A stretch of 38,293 nt of DNA from Bacilli bacterium (GTDB taxonomy: Bacteria > Bacillota_I > Bacilli_A > RFN20 > UBA1709). The translations under genes and the position numbers were made by a program. Positions within the stretch are counted from its first letter, which is position 1. The number at the start of each line of letters is the position of its first letter. Of the stretch, positions 17,171 to 28,167 are shown in pieces. The notes under the pieces were generated by a model. It did not search any database and was not told the DNA's origin. It worked only from the letters and a program-made list of their open reading frames with translations. The DNA lies in NCBI GenBank assembly GCA_017457045.1, contig JAFTIF010000010.1:1-38293 (forward strand). Reading direction: 5' to 3'.

Positions 17171-18151
17171 ATTTTCTTTGTTTTCTTCATTTTTTAAGCA
17201 CTCTAGTAAGATCTCTTCAAGTTTAGAATAATCTAATAAAGTATGAATAGTTCCTCTTACCTTCGCAGCATTACTAAATCCTTTAATATAAAAGCATGCT
17301 AAACTTCTCATTTCTTTCATAGCTTTTACCTCATCTTTGTAATAAGCAATTAACCTACGAGCATGCTCTAAACAAGTTTCAACTTTTTCTTTAGGAGTTA
17401 CTTTATCATAAGTTCCTGTTTCTAAATAATCTGTGATTTGTTTAAATAACCAAGGATTTCCAATTGCACCTCTTGCAATCATGACTCCATCGCATCCCGT
17501 TTCATCTAACATTCTTTTTGCATCTTCAGGTGTTTTAATATCTCCATTTCCAATAACAGGAATACTAACGGCTTCTTTAACTTTTTTTATATATGACCAA
17601 TCTGCCATACCTTCATACATCTGAGATTTTGTTCTTGCATGAACTGCAATAAGTTTAACTCCTGCTTTTTCCATAAGTTTAGCTGTCTCAACTACATTGA
17701 TTGAAGACATATCCCATCCCAATCTTATCTTAACTGTAACAGGCTTTTTACAAGCATCTACGATAGCTTTAACTTTCTTATAAGACTCTTCTATATTAGT
17801 AAGCATTTTGCTTCCTGCCCCTGTTTTTACAACTTTAGTAACAGGACATCCCATATTTAAATCAATGACATCGCAATCACACTTTTCATCAATAATTTTC
17901 GCGGCCTTTACTAAAGAATCCATATCTGCACCAAAAAGTTGCATTGCCATAGGATGCTCATTATTTGATACTTCAAGCATATCGTATGTATTCTGATTAT
18001 TAAAACACAAAGCCTTATCGCTTACCATTTCTGCACATACGAAACCTGCGCCATGTTCCATGACAATTTCACGATATACATAATTACTATAACCAGCAAT
18101 AGGTGCAGAAAAAGTTATATTCTTTGTCTCAACATTCCCGATTTTAACCAT
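17168..18151 (-). CDS. dusB: tRNA-dihydrouridine synthase
   Basis: 327 residues of the Dus family: flavin-dependent reduction of uridines in tRNA D-loops. It has an N-terminal FMN-binding TIM barrel with [23 protein letters not shown], catalytic Cys102 in [35 protein letters not shown] and [13 protein letters not shown], then a helical C-terminal RNA-binding part (about 245-327). The start overlaps the sdpI stop by 8 nt with AAGGTGAAG upstream, so it is co-transcribed with sdpRI. This linkage differs from the usual dusB-lysS context in Bacillus. Confidence 0.93.
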   Translation of the reverse strand: MVKIGNVETKNITFSAPIAGYSNYVYREIVMEHGAGFVCAEMVSDKALCFNNQNTYDMLEVSNNEHPMAMQLFGADMDSLVKAAKIIDEKCDCDVIDLNMGCPVTKVVKTGAGSKMLTNIEESYKKVKAIVDACKKPVTVKIRLGWDMSSINVVETAKLMEKAGVKLIAVHARTKSQMYEGMADWSYIKKVKEAVSIPVIGNGDIKTPEDAKRMLDETGCDGVMIARGAIGNPWLFKQITDYLETGTYDKVTPKEKVETCLEHARRLIAYYKDEVKAMKEMRSLACFYIKGFSNAAKVRGTIHTLLDYSKLEEILLECLKNEENKEN

Positions 18152-18755
18152 TTCTCTTCACCTTATGTCTAAAATATAACATTGAAAAAACAGTTGGAAA
18201 TACAATAAGTAATACTACAATTCCTAAACTAATCCATAAATTGTAATCGTTAGATAACAAGCTTGAAAGAATGATTAATCCCCCGCCTACAAAACAAGCG
18301 TATCCTGTAGCTCTATGAGTTTTTCTCCAAATAGTTTTATTACAAATTGTCCATGAATTATAGATTGCAAATAAGTCATTTTGTTTAGCTCTTGGAAAAT
18401 AATTACCAACCAAACTTACTAAAAAACCAACACAGATAATTGATAATTTCCATACATCAATATCAAACCCAATATTTTTAAATAGAACTAGCATTTGCAT
18501 AATAGTTAATAATGACACAACAATCAAAGAAACAACCGGAATTTCAGGTTCTTTTTTAAATTCATCACTAATTTTATAATAATTAAATATGCCTGTAATT
18601 AAAATAACAATAATACTTAACACAGGAAGAATAGATAGAGTCCAATCGACATTAACTAATACGTCAGGAATAAGGATCAAAGCAACTGTTATTATAATAG
18701 AAATTAAACAAATAAATGATAAAGCTAATAAGCTTTTTAACTTCTTATTTTTCAT
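18144..18755 (-). CDS. sdpI: SdpI-like membrane immunity/signalling protein
   Basis: 203 residues, six predicted helices. The SdpI signature is clear in the second half: [20 protein letters not shown] then [14 protein letters not shown]. In Bacillus SdpI gives immunity to the SdpC killing peptide and, when bound by it, holds the SdpR repressor at the membrane. Overlaps the upstream sdpR by 11 nt and the downstream dusB by 8 nt; GGAGGGGG precedes its ATG. No sdpC-like toxin or sdpAB genes lie nearby, so the true ligand is unknown. Confidence 0.85.
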   Translation of the reverse strand: MKNKKLKSLLALSFICLISIIITVALILIPDVLVNVDWTLSILPVLSIIVILITGIFNYYKISDEFKKEPEIPVVSLIVVSLLTIMQMLVLFKNIGFDIDVWKLSIICVGFLVSLVGNYFPRAKQNDLFAIYNSWTICNKTIWRKTHRATGYACFVGGGLIILSSLLSNDYNLWISLGIVVLLIVFPTVFSMLYFRHKVKRNG

Positions 18756-19026
18756 CTTTTCCCCCTCCTAACAAACTCATAAACCACGCTAGCATATCTT
18801 GCATAACTGTAGTATTAATTTCATAATAAATATATTTCCCTTGTTTTTCATCAACGATTAATCCAGCAGAAGTTAATATAGATAAATGATGAGAAACAGT
18901 GGCTTGAGTCATATTAAAATGACTTGCAATATCTCCTGCAGCTAATCTTCCTTCTTCTTTTAATAGCGTTAATATCTCGCGTCTTGTTTTATCTGAAAGC
19001 GCCTTGAAAGCAGATGTATTTTCCAT
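18745..19026 (-). CDS. sdpR: ArsR-type repressor, SdpR-like
   Basis: 93 residues of winged helix-turn-helix: AFKALSDKTRREILTLLKE, then ASHFNMTQATVSHHLSIL (recognition helix) and a wing with EKQGKYIYYEIN. No metal-site cysteines are present, as in SdpR, which responds to SdpI rather than metal. Start supported by AAAGGAGGAG. It likely represses its own operon; the upstream 75 bp contain the promoter but I cannot assign the boxes securely. Confidence 0.8.
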   Translation of the reverse strand: MENTSAFKALSDKTRREILTLLKEEGRLAAGDIASHFNMTQATVSHHLSILTSAGLIVDEKQGKYIYYEINTTVMQDMLAWFMSLLGGGKDEK

Positions 19027-19096
19027 ATTAGCTCCTCCTTTCTTATATAATAGTCTATCACAAATAGAAAAAATTTTATAGATTATTTTACTATGT

Positions 19097-19122
19097 AAAA
19101 AGCAACCTCATTCGGTTGCTTA
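19097..19122 (-). terminator. Intrinsic terminator of hslO-yhhN
   Basis: Perfect AAGCAACC-GAATGA-GGTTGCTT stem then Us on the minus strand, directly after the stop at 19124. Confidence 0.9.
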
Positions 19123-19123
19123 A

Positions 19124-19825
19124 TTACAATGTTAAATATAAATATAATGAGAACGCAAATAACAACTGTGCGGCATAGTAAGTAATACAACTTACTACCG
19201 TTGTAAACTTACGAAGTTTATGATAGTAATACTTAAATATTAATGTAAAATCTGAGATAGCAAATAAGCTTCCAGCCACGCATAATGTAATGCCTAAATA
19301 GTTATATCCTGTTGAATGAGCAGCACTTAATGTAGAGGCCAACATGAATGTTAAAAAGAATGTATAAGCCATAATAAGAGCTGTTCTTTTTTTATCAAAT
19401 GCTTTTAATCTAGTAATGATATAGAACATTAAGATTAATCCTATAAAAGGTACTAATAAATAAGCTGGATTAAAACTAAATTGATTAAAGAAAGTTAAGA
19501 TATACACAACTTGTGATAATGAGAAGAAGACGAAACCTATTTCTTGCCAATGCGATTTATCAATTTTATTAATTGGATGAGCTAAGTGATATTGTCCTAA
19601 CCCAAAATCCCCTAAGAAAGCTAATGCTAATGCTCCTAAAATACTTAAACAGTATGGTTCATCAAACGAACCTTTTTGTTCAATAATAATTACAACACCT
19701 AGAACAACAAAAGAAAAACTTGTAATAATTTTTAAAGCGAATCTACTTCGTGCATCATTATTATATAATGATGAACCAATTAGAAGACCTGTAAATAATG
19801 CAGCAAAAATAATTACTAAAACCAT
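19124..19825 (-). CDS. YhhN/TMEM86-like membrane protein (putative lysoplasmalogenase)
   Basis: 233 residues, almost entirely hydrophobic with about eight helices. The family's conserved acidic features are seen: ALALAFLGDFGLG (about 70-82) and AGSLFAISDFTLIF (about 182-195). Animal TMEM86B and some bacterial YhhN proteins hydrolyse the vinyl-ether bond of lysoplasmalogens; activity here is inferred from the family only. The start lies 2 nt past the hslO stop, and its SD (ACAGGT) is weak, so translation is probably coupled. Confidence 0.7.
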   Translation of the reverse strand: MVLVIIFAALFTGLLIGSSLYNNDARSRFALKIITSFSFVVLGVVIIIEQKGSFDEPYCLSILGALALAFLGDFGLGQYHLAHPINKIDKSHWQEIGFVFFSLSQVVYILTFFNQFSFNPAYLLVPFIGLILMFYIITRLKAFDKKRTALIMAYTFFLTFMLASTLSAAHSTGYNYLGITLCVAGSLFAISDFTLIFKYYYHKLRKFTTVVSCITYYAAQLLFAFSLYLYLTL

Positions 19826-19827
19826 AA

Positions 19828-20700
19828 TTAATTACCTGTTCTAATTCTTAATGATGCTTCCAAATCTTCTTTTGTTATTTCATATATTCTAGAACAAAAC
19901 TCACAACGAGTTTCAAATGAGTGATTTTCTGCAATCATGTCTCTAATTTCGTCTTCGTGAAGAGTTGCAATACTTGCAACAATCTTTTCTTTAGAGCAAT
20001 TACATTTAAAATTAATTTCTTTATCTCCTAAAATTTCTACTTCAGGAATTAACTCTTGAAGTTTAGCTTCCATTGGTGCTTCGACAGATAAGATCTCACT
20101 CATTGGAGGAAGATATTTTCCTAATCTTTCAACATATTGGAAATCTACTTCGTCTGCTCCTGGCATTAACTGAATAATAATCGCACCAGCTTTACTAACT
20201 AAACCGTCTTTTCCAATCTTTGATCCTACTGCGACTAATGATGGTACTTGTTCTGATTCTCTAAAATACATACTGAAGTCGTCACCAATTGATCCTGATT
20301 GAAGTTCAATTTGACTTGAAAAGTTTTGTTTCATTCCTAAATCTTTAATAACTGTAATAAAACCTAATTCACCAACCGCTTTAGATACATCTAATGTATT
20401 TCTTTCTGTTAAAGGTACATCTGCATCTGGATTAGCTACAAAACCTCTAATAGTTCCATCTGCATTAGCATCTACAAGCATTAATTTAATAGGTCCACAA
20501 CTATCAATTCTTAAAGTTAATTTTCCATCCTTTTGCATTGCAGCCATAATTGCTCCCACACTTAATAATCTACTAAGTGCATCACTAGCAACTGGAGTGC
20601 AATTATGAAGACGGCATATTTCTTTACAACTATCTGAAATGTCAGCAAAGAATACTCTTACTTTACCTTCATTTAGAATTCCCCTTATTACTCTATCCAT
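19828..20700 (-). CDS. hslO: Hsp33 redox-regulated chaperone
   Basis: 290 residues from the ATG at 20700 (AGAGGAGAAG upstream). The ATG at 20730 lies in the loop of the ftsH terminator and is rejected. Starts MDRVIRGIL; the N-terminal substrate-binding core is followed by the redox switch with zinc-binding CNC (about 253-255) and CEFC (about 286-289), the C-x-C...C-x-x-C set. On oxidation the Cys lose zinc and activate holdase function. Downstream of ftsH as in Bacillus, but coaX, which separates them there, is missing. Confidence 0.93.
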   Translation of the reverse strand: MDRVIRGILNEGKVRVFFADISDSCKEICRLHNCTPVASDALSRLLSVGAIMAAMQKDGKLTLRIDSCGPIKLMLVDANADGTIRGFVANPDADVPLTERNTLDVSKAVGELGFITVIKDLGMKQNFSSQIELQSGSIGDDFSMYFRESEQVPSLVAVGSKIGKDGLVSKAGAIIIQLMPGADEVDFQYVERLGKYLPPMSEILSVEAPMEAKLQELIPEVEILGDKEINFKCNCSKEKIVASIATLHEDEIRDMIAENHSFETRCEFCSRIYEITKEDLEASLRIRTGN

Positions 20701-20718
20701 AACTTCTCCTCTATACGC

Positions 20719-20741
20719 AAAAACGCCCATAAGGCGTTTTT
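20719..20741 (-). terminator. Intrinsic terminator after ftsH
   Basis: AAAAACGCC-TTATG-GGCGTTTTT on the minus strand, 1 nt after the ftsH stop and 18 nt before the hslO start. No separate hslO promoter fits in the gap, so hslO may depend on read-through or a promoter inside ftsH. Confidence 0.9.
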
Positions 20742-20742
20742 T

Positions 20743-22697
<1,955 letters not shown>

Positions 22698-22698
<1 letters not shown>

Positions 22699-23243
22699 TA
22701 AGCACCCCTCCTTTGGTATACTTCTTCTTTAAGTACTCCGACATAAGGTAAGTTACGATACATTTCGTTATAGTCTAAACCAAAGCCAATAACGAATTCA
22801 TCTGGTATGTCGAATCCAATATATTTAGCATCTACAGGTGCAACTCTTCTAGCTTCTTTATTTAATAAACAAGCAATTTCTACACTACGTGCACCTCTAT
22901 GCTTCAACAACTTAACAATAGTATTTAAAGTAATTCCTGTATCTACGATATCTTCAACAATGATAATATCTCTATCTTTAATAGATACATCGATGTCTTT
23001 AACAATCTTAATTTCTCCTGTTGATTGAGTTCCTTGATAGCTTGATACTACCATGTATTCTGTTTGACAAAAAATACTGACATTCTTTAAAAGTTCTGCC
23101 ATAAATGGTACAGATCCTTTTAATAATCCAACTAAAATTGGTGTTTGACCAGCATAATCTTTGTCAATTTGATTTGCTATTTCTTTTGTTCTTTCAGCTA
23201 TTTGTTCACTCGAAATTAAAACTTTCTTTACATCGTTTTCCAT
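22698..23243 (-). CDS. hpt: Hypoxanthine(-guanine) phosphoribosyltransferase
   Basis: 181 residues. The PRPP-binding motif IIIVEDIVDTGITL and the purine-site region AKYIGFDIPDEFVIGFGLDY are typical of Hpt, which salvages hypoxanthine/guanine to IMP/GMP. Length is normal. Lies between tilS (16 nt upstream) and ftsH (overlapping), the same order as in Bacillus. AAGGGG precedes the ATG. Confidence 0.96.
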
Positions 23244-23259
23244 AATACTTACCCCTTTA

Positions 23260-24513
23260 TCAATACTTATGATATTTTATCATAAAAAAATTACTTTGCA
23301 ACGATTTACGCTCAACTTCTTTATATAAAGAAGGAATTAAAAGAATTTCTCCATCTTTATTCAATAAAATCGGCATTTTTTCTCTTATAGACATTGGTAT
23401 CTTTTTGTCTATATATAGTCTTCTTACAGACTTATGGCCGTCCTTAATTTTGATATAATCGTTATTCTCATAAGGCCTAATAGTTAAAGGATAATCACTT
23501 TCTAACACACATACCCCTTCCATATTTTTCCCAAAATCTCCGATTTCAAAATAAGGTGTTTTTAATTTTTCAAAACAATCCAATTTAAATATATATTTTT
23601 CAAAAACTTCCGATTTTATCCATAGTTTTTCATATTCTCTTACTAAGAATACATCTTTTGTTAACTCAACTAAAACATTAGATTTATTCTTTAGTTTTTC
23701 TAAAATATCAAGTATACGTTTTTTGGATAATCTTTCATTTAAGCTCTCATCTTTTAAAACGAAAGCAATATAATCATAAAGTATTAAAATCTGTGAGTCT
23801 AGAGTTTCTCCAACTAATTTAGAAAAATTTAAGGATTTAAGATTTTTATAAGGAGATAAAATATTTTCTCTATAATTAGTCCATTCTTCATCTTCTTTAA
23901 CAATCTTATTAAAGAATTCTTCTTTTTCTTCTTCGCTTAGTAAACTTAGTTTTTCGAGTCTTAATTTGTTTCTTGAATAAATAGGTTCAAAGTTTGTTTC
24001 ATCATCTCCGAACTCTACTTTATTTTTTTCGCAATACTCACGTAATTCAACTTTACTAAAATCAAACAAAGGTCGAAGAATATTCATTCCAAAAGAATAG
24101 TTTTCTCTAGAAATTGCTTTGCTCTTACCAACTGATTTTCTTGCTTTTTTCATCAAATAAGTTTCAATAACATCATCTCTATGATGAGCTACTAATAGAT
24201 AATCAATCTTTTTTTCATCATAGATTTTTTTAAAGAAAGTATATCTTTCTTCCCTTGCCCACTTTTCAAAATTCTCTTTTTCTTTTTTAAAAGGATAATC
24301 AATATACAATTCGATACCATATTTATTGCAGTAATCTTTTACTATTTGTTCATCTCTATCACTTGTAGGTCTACTTTTATAGTTAACATGACAAACAACA
24401 ATCTTATATGAAGAAACTCTAAGCATGTCTAAAAGCGCCATTGAATCGGCGCCACCAGATACTGCGATTAAAAATGTCTTTTGCTTATCTAAATTAGAGA
24501 TGCTTTTATTCAT
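23260..24513 (-). CDS. tilS: tRNA(Ile)-lysidine synthase
   Basis: About 417 residues if the ATG at 24513 (GGTGAAG upstream) is used; a GTG at 24525 is the alternative. The N-terminal PP-loop SGGADSMALLD (about 19-29) binds ATP; VAHHRDDVIETYLMK and a C-terminal TilS substrate-binding region with RPYENNDYIKI follow. It converts C34 of tRNA-Ile(CAU) to lysidine, an essential step. Somewhat shorter than the Bacillus enzyme. The stop is TGA followed at once by TAA. Coupled to spoIIE (about 30 nt downstream of its stop) and hpt. Confidence 0.94.
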   Translation of the reverse strand: MNKSISNLDKQKTFLIAVSGGADSMALLDMLRVSSYKIVVCHVNYKSRPTSDRDEQIVKDYCNKYGIELYIDYPFKKEKENFEKWAREERYTFFKKIYDEKKIDYLLVAHHRDDVIETYLMKKARKSVGKSKAISRENYSFGMNILRPLFDFSKVELREYCEKNKVEFGDDETNFEPIYSRNKLRLEKLSLLSEEEKEEFFNKIVKEDEEWTNYRENILSPYKNLKSLNFSKLVGETLDSQILILYDYIAFVLKDESLNERLSKKRILDILEKLKNKSNVLVELTKDVFLVREYEKLWIKSEVFEKYIFKLDCFEKLKTPYFEIGDFGKNMEGVCVLESDYPLTIRPYENNDYIKIKDGHKSVRRLYIDKKIPMSIREKMPILLNKDGEILLIPSLYKEVERKSLQSNFFMIKYHKY

Positions 24514-24544
24514 TTTCTTCACCACTAATTTATTATAACATAAA

Positions 24545-26797
24545 TTAAATTACTTTGATTATAAAAAGAGTAACATCATCTTGGACATAATCTTTTTTCA
24601 TCATAGATATTAATTTTTCACTCATAGTTTGAGAAGGCATATCTTTATTATCGACCAAAAAATCTTTAATTTGTTCTTTATTTAGTTTGAATCCATCACT
24701 ACTCATAACAAAAATATCATTCCTTTTAATATCAATGACACTATCATATGCTTCGACATCCTCAACAATTCCAACAGGCAATGAATAAGAATCAATTTCT
24801 TTAACTTCATTATCTCTAAATAAATAAGTTGAAGGCGCGCATGTTTTGGTGATACTCGCAACATAATCTATCTCATTTATTTTTAAAATATCTAAGGTTG
24901 AAAAGAAATCTTTTTTATGTCTTATCTTTAAAATCGAATTAATAGTTTTAATTGCTACCGAAGGATTAACTCCTGTTTCTACAATTTGTCTAAAACTATC
25001 AATCGTAGACTTGCTTTCTAAATGAGCTTCTTTTCCATATCCCATACCATCGCTGATAACAAAGTATTTTTCATTGTTATAGGTAAAAGTTGTGTAAGAA
25101 TCCCCACAATAAAGTTCGTCCTTACTAATTTGAGCCACACCAAAACTAACATGATAATTCTTAAAAGCAGAATAAGTTATTCGAACATAATTTTCATAAG
25201 GCATCGATTTAACTTTCACAATTTTAAATGGTTTATGAAGGTATTCTTCTAATTTGTTTTTTATTACTTCCTCAACCTCTAATTTATCATTGATTCTAAG
25301 ACCAATTTCTATAACAGTTTCATTTAAATAATCATCTTGATAATTCACAAATATTGGTTCCAAATTAATTCTTTCTAGTAACAAAGATATATTCTTTTCC
25401 ATCCCGTTTATTAGAATTCCTGTTTCGTTTTCGAACTCACTTTTCAAACTACTTAGCGAACTAGTTATTCCATTTAAGTTTTCAATTAAAGATTGCTTTA
25501 GCTTATTATACTCTATTTCGTGTTTTATCTCTGATTCATAATATGCTCTTTGTAAATACCCCTCATTAACAAAATAACTTGGTTTTAAGCAATTGTTTTC
25601 TAAATACATTCTTTCATCATAACTTAAATCTTGTCTTAATAAGCTTTTGGCAATTACTTCATTATTATTTCTTTTTTCAACATGACAAAGGTGATTTTTA
25701 GGACACATCTTACATAAATTTGTATACATTATTTCGAGTCTTCTTTTTTCTAAATCAACATTATTTTCAATAGACAACTTTTTCTTTAAAGTTAAATAAG
25801 TATCGGAAATTCTATCCATTTTTTGACCAATTTTTTCGTGTATTCTTCGATAATTAATTTCTTGAAATTCGAATATTTCTTCATGAGATAAGAACTTCTT
25901 CTTAAGTCTTCTAAACACTTTTTTAGGAATAAACATAATAATAAAATAAGAAAGCAAGAACTCAATCATAAAAGAATATTTTGCTACGTCATAATCAGTA
26001 AGATAAATAACAAACAACGCACCTAATAGATTTACCAAAAGTAAGGCTGGTTTATTCTTGTTGAAAATTGATGACATCAAAGAATTAACAAGAAATAATA
26101 AAGCTAAAGAAATATTAACTTCTTCTTGAAATAAATAGGATAAAATTATGGCTCCTACACTAGTTAGAATACCGACTCCACTTCCTCCAGTTATTGAAAT
26201 GAAAATAATTGTTGAAAGAAGTAATATGTTTTTTATTTCTATGTATTCAAAAGTCGGAATTAATTGATAAAAAAGAGTTAGAATCCAACCTACAAACACC
26301 AAAAAATATGGATGATAGAACTTCTTTGATGAAAGTATGGATGTGCAATAATATAAAAGTGCATATGTAACAATTGTTAAAGAAATTGATAATAATACAT
26401 CTTCTACACTTAATAAAGTATGATTAAAATAACTTAACAAGTATCTCATTATCATATCTGCTATTAGACAAGATGTAATAAGTCTTGTTTTCATTTTTAA
26501 AGGAAATATTTTAGTAATAACTAACACTAAAAAATATGAAACTAGTCCCAAAGATGATAAAACTAAATTATCATACGAAATAAATATTCCACTAAGTAAA
26601 ACCCCAACAATCCCACCAAACAATTCTCCGCCGCCTAAATAAAAGCATAAAGAAATATAAGGCAGAAACAAAAATAAAGAAACTTCATTTTTTCTTATAA
26701 AAGATAATCCTACACCAAGTAAAACAAATAAGGAAAACTTCAAAAAGCTTTTACTATCTATTCTTTGCTTTTTTGATACTTCCCTTACTTTTTCCAT
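24545..26797 (-). CDS. spoIIE: Stage II sporulation protein E phosphatase
   Basis: About 750 residues from the ATG at 26797, which has GAGGTGAT 4-7 nt upstream; in-frame GTG/ATG codons at 26806/26803 overlap that SD. The N-terminal half has about ten membrane helices (20-290), then a coiled regulatory region with a Cys cluster (NLCKMCPKNHLCHVEK), then a PP2C-type phosphatase domain: CGDSYTTF (C564, D566), SDGMGYGKEAHLES, SSDGFKL and DDVTLF. SpoIIE dephosphorylates SpoIIAA to release sigma-F in the forespore and takes part in the polar septum. It is shorter than the 827-residue Bacillus protein, mostly in the middle. Confidence 0.95.
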   Translation of the reverse strand: MEKVREVSKKQRIDSKSFLKFSLFVLLGVGLSFIRKNEVSLFLFLPYISLCFYLGGGELFGGIVGVLLSGIFISYDNLVLSSLGLVSYFLVLVITKIFPLKMKTRLITSCLIADMIMRYLLSYFNHTLLSVEDVLLSISLTIVTYALLYYCTSILSSKKFYHPYFLVFVGWILTLFYQLIPTFEYIEIKNILLLSTIIFISITGGSGVGILTSVGAIILSYLFQEEVNISLALLFLVNSLMSSIFNKNKPALLLVNLLGALFVIYLTDYDVAKYSFMIEFLLSYFIIMFIPKKVFRRLKKKFLSHEEIFEFQEINYRRIHEKIGQKMDRISDTYLTLKKKLSIENNVDLEKRRLEIMYTNLCKMCPKNHLCHVEKRNNNEVIAKSLLRQDLSYDERMYLENNCLKPSYFVNEGYLQRAYYESEIKHEIEYNKLKQSLIENLNGITSSLSSLKSEFENETGILINGMEKNISLLLERINLEPIFVNYQDDYLNETVIEIGLRINDKLEVEEVIKNKLEEYLHKPFKIVKVKSMPYENYVRITYSAFKNYHVSFGVAQISKDELYCGDSYTTFTYNNEKYFVISDGMGYGKEAHLESKSTIDSFRQIVETGVNPSVAIKTINSILKIRHKKDFFSTLDILKINEIDYVASITKTCAPSTYLFRDNEVKEIDSYSLPVGIVEDVEAYDSVIDIKRNDIFVMSSDGFKLNKEQIKDFLVDNKDMPSQTMSEKLISMMKKDYVQDDVTLFIIKVI

Positions 26798-26818
26798 TGT
26801 CATCACCTCGTATGAGGA

Positions 26819-26851
26819 ATTTTAACATTCTCTAAATGCGATATTTGTCAC
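26819..26851 (-). promoter_or_regulatory. spoIIE promoter with 21-bp spacer
   Basis: On the minus strand GTGACA (26846-26851) and TAAAAT (26819-26824) are 21 bp apart, too far for unaided sigma-A. Bacillus spoIIE and spoIIG promoters have similarly long spacers and need Spo0A~P. A partial 0A-box-like TTTGTCA overlaps the -35 on the opposite strand (26844-26850). Assignment by analogy. Confidence 0.5.
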
Positions 26852-26857
26852 TCTATG

Positions 26858-26882
26858 AAAAAAATCCCATTTCTGGGATTAT
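26858..26882 (-). terminator. Intrinsic terminator after divIC
   Basis: AATCCCA-GAAA-TGGGATT then seven Us on the minus strand, overlapping the divIC stop. It separates the spoVT-divIC run from spoIIE. Confidence 0.9.
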
Positions 26883-27175
26883 TCTTTAGGAACCATGATA
26901 ATGTTTCCACCACTTAATTGGAAATCATCTTCAATATAAATTGTGTAATATGTCGAATCGCTTAAATAAGCATTTCTATTTTCTAAGTCTTCGATTTCTT
27001 TTTCGAGTTTAGTTTTAATTGTTTCTAATTTTTGTTGCTTAATATATAACGATGCAGTTTCAGCAACAATCTTAATCATTACCATAATCGCGATTAAAGA
27101 AAGACCAATCATAACTATACTGCCCGCTCTGTTTTGACTCCAACGATCGACTTCTGCCCTGTTGCTTCTTTGCAT
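26879..27175 (-). CDS. divIC: Septum-formation protein DivIC/FtsB family
   Basis: 98 residues. A basic N-terminus (about 1-18) is followed by one membrane helix (about 19-40), a coiled coil (about 43-72) and a short extracytoplasmic tail ending GGNIIMVPKE. This is the DivIC/FtsB plan; the protein joins FtsL and DivIB in the divisome. Position between yabQ and spoIIE agrees with Bacillus, except that yabR is absent. The start at 27175 has AAAGGGTGA upstream but makes the gene overlap yabQ by 104 nt; M22 would remove most of the overlap but also cut into the membrane helix. Confidence 0.85.
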   Translation of the reverse strand: MQRSNRAEVDRWSQNRAGSIVMIGLSLIAIMVMIKIVAETASLYIKQQKLETIKTKLEKEIEDLENRNAYLSDSTYYTIYIEDDFQLSGGNIIMVPKE

Positions 27176-27560
27176 TCTTCTTCACCCTTTTCTTTAGTTT
27201 TATTATATCATATATTTTCTTGAATTCTAGTTTTATCTTATCTACTACTTTTTGTTTTATTAACTTTAATACTTTTTCAAACGACTTCATTATATATTTT
27301 GAATAAAACTTCAAATACAGAAAAAATCCTACAAAAATGAATAAAGGGATGTAAATATGTAAAATCCCTTCGTTAACATACACATTTAATATGAAAAATA
27401 AATATGTTAGACATAAAAATAATATAAGTTCAAAAGGAAGTCTAAAATAAAATTTCACACTCTTAAATAATCTATCAAATAAAGAATAAACAAACATAAA
27501 AAACATTCCAAAGGCAATTGATAAAACAATGCTTTGAAATTGTCTTTCTAATGAAATCAT
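27072..27560 (-). CDS. yabQ: Spore cortex protein YabQ
   Basis: 162 residues with three or four N-terminal membrane helices (starting MISLERQFQSIVLSIAFGMF; others at about 41-62 and 67-85), then a basic coiled tail rich in Lys. YabQ in Bacillus is a membrane protein needed for spore cortex formation. The start overlaps the yabP stop as ATGA. The last 34 codons overlap the beginning of divIC in another frame. Confidence 0.85.
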   Translation of the reverse strand: MISLERQFQSIVLSIAFGMFFMFVYSLFDRLFKSVKFYFRLPFELILFLCLTYLFFILNVYVNEGILHIYIPLFIFVGFFLYLKFYSKYIMKSFEKVLKLIKQKVVDKIKLEFKKIYDIIKLKKRVKKNAKKQQGRSRSLESKQSGQYSYDWSFFNRDYGND

Positions 27561-27841
27561 TTAAATATCCTTTTCATCATCTTTCCTTTTTGACTTTTAT
27601 TCCCACCTGAAACATAAGTCATGGATTCAATGATTCCTTTTATAATTAAGTCTCCATTTTCAGTATCCATCTTGCCCAGACTTAATCCTTTACCAGTTAC
27701 TAATAAAAAACCAAGCGCAGTTTCAACTAAAAACTCTTCGTTATCAAAACTTTCAATACTTTTTACACCTGTTAATACTAAGTTTTTTCTATCTTTCATT
27801 TCTAATGAATGATGTTGTTGCATGCCATAGTTTGTATCCAT
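27557..27841 (-). CDS. yabP: Sporulation protein YabP
   Basis: 94 residues of the YabP/YqfC family: HSLEMKDRKNLVLTGVKSIESFDNEEF then TALGFLLVTGKGLSLGKMDTENG and a C-terminal GIIESMTYV. Needed for late spore development in Bacillus with YabQ. It ends with TGA in an ATGA overlap, good evidence that TGA is a stop here. Start preceded by AAAGGAGCAA. Confidence 0.9.
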   Translation of the reverse strand: MDTNYGMQQHHSLEMKDRKNLVLTGVKSIESFDNEEFLVETALGFLLVTGKGLSLGKMDTENGDLIIKGIIESMTYVSGGNKSQKGKMMKRIFK

Positions 27842-27885
27842 AAATAATTGCTCCTTTGTAATAATCTATGAATACATTAATTCAT

Positions 27886-28146
27886 TTATTCGCTTTTATA
27901 TTCTTCTTTTAAAATTGTGTACATACTCAACGCTTCATTACTTCTTACATGTTCTGGTACACTTTCTACCTTTACAGTTAATATTAATTCTCTTAATTGT
28001 ACTTCAAGAATATCTCCAACTTTAACTTGAGTAGAAGGTTTAGCTACTCTTCCATTTATTTTTGCTCTATCTAAACTAACTAACTCTTTAGAGATTGTTC
28101 TTCTTTTTATAATTCTTGAAACTTTTAAATATTTATCTAATCGCAT
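27886..28146 (-). CDS. rqcP: RqcP (YabO/Hsp15-like) S4-domain protein
   Basis: 86 residues, mostly one S4 RNA-binding domain: MRLDKYLKVSRIIKRRTISKELV, AKINGRVAKPSTQVKVGDILEV. RqcP binds stalled 50S-tRNA complexes with RqcH and supports poly-alanine tailing in ribosome quality control. Sits between spoVT and yabP as in Bacillus. GCGGTGAT precedes the start. Confidence 0.9.
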   Translation of the reverse strand: MRLDKYLKVSRIIKRRTISKELVSLDRAKINGRVAKPSTQVKVGDILEVQLRELILTVKVESVPEHVRSNEALSMYTILKEEYKSE

Positions 28147-28167
28147 ATTATCACCGCGATTATTTTA

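Noticed and set aside
18144..19026. A complete Sdp killing-peptide locus
   Set aside because: Only repressor and immunity genes are visible; no SdpA, SdpB or SdpC-like frame is adjacent.
20701..20730. hslO start at 20730
   Set aside because: That ATG lies in the ftsH terminator loop without an SD; the ATG at 20700 has AGAGGAG and matches family N-termini.
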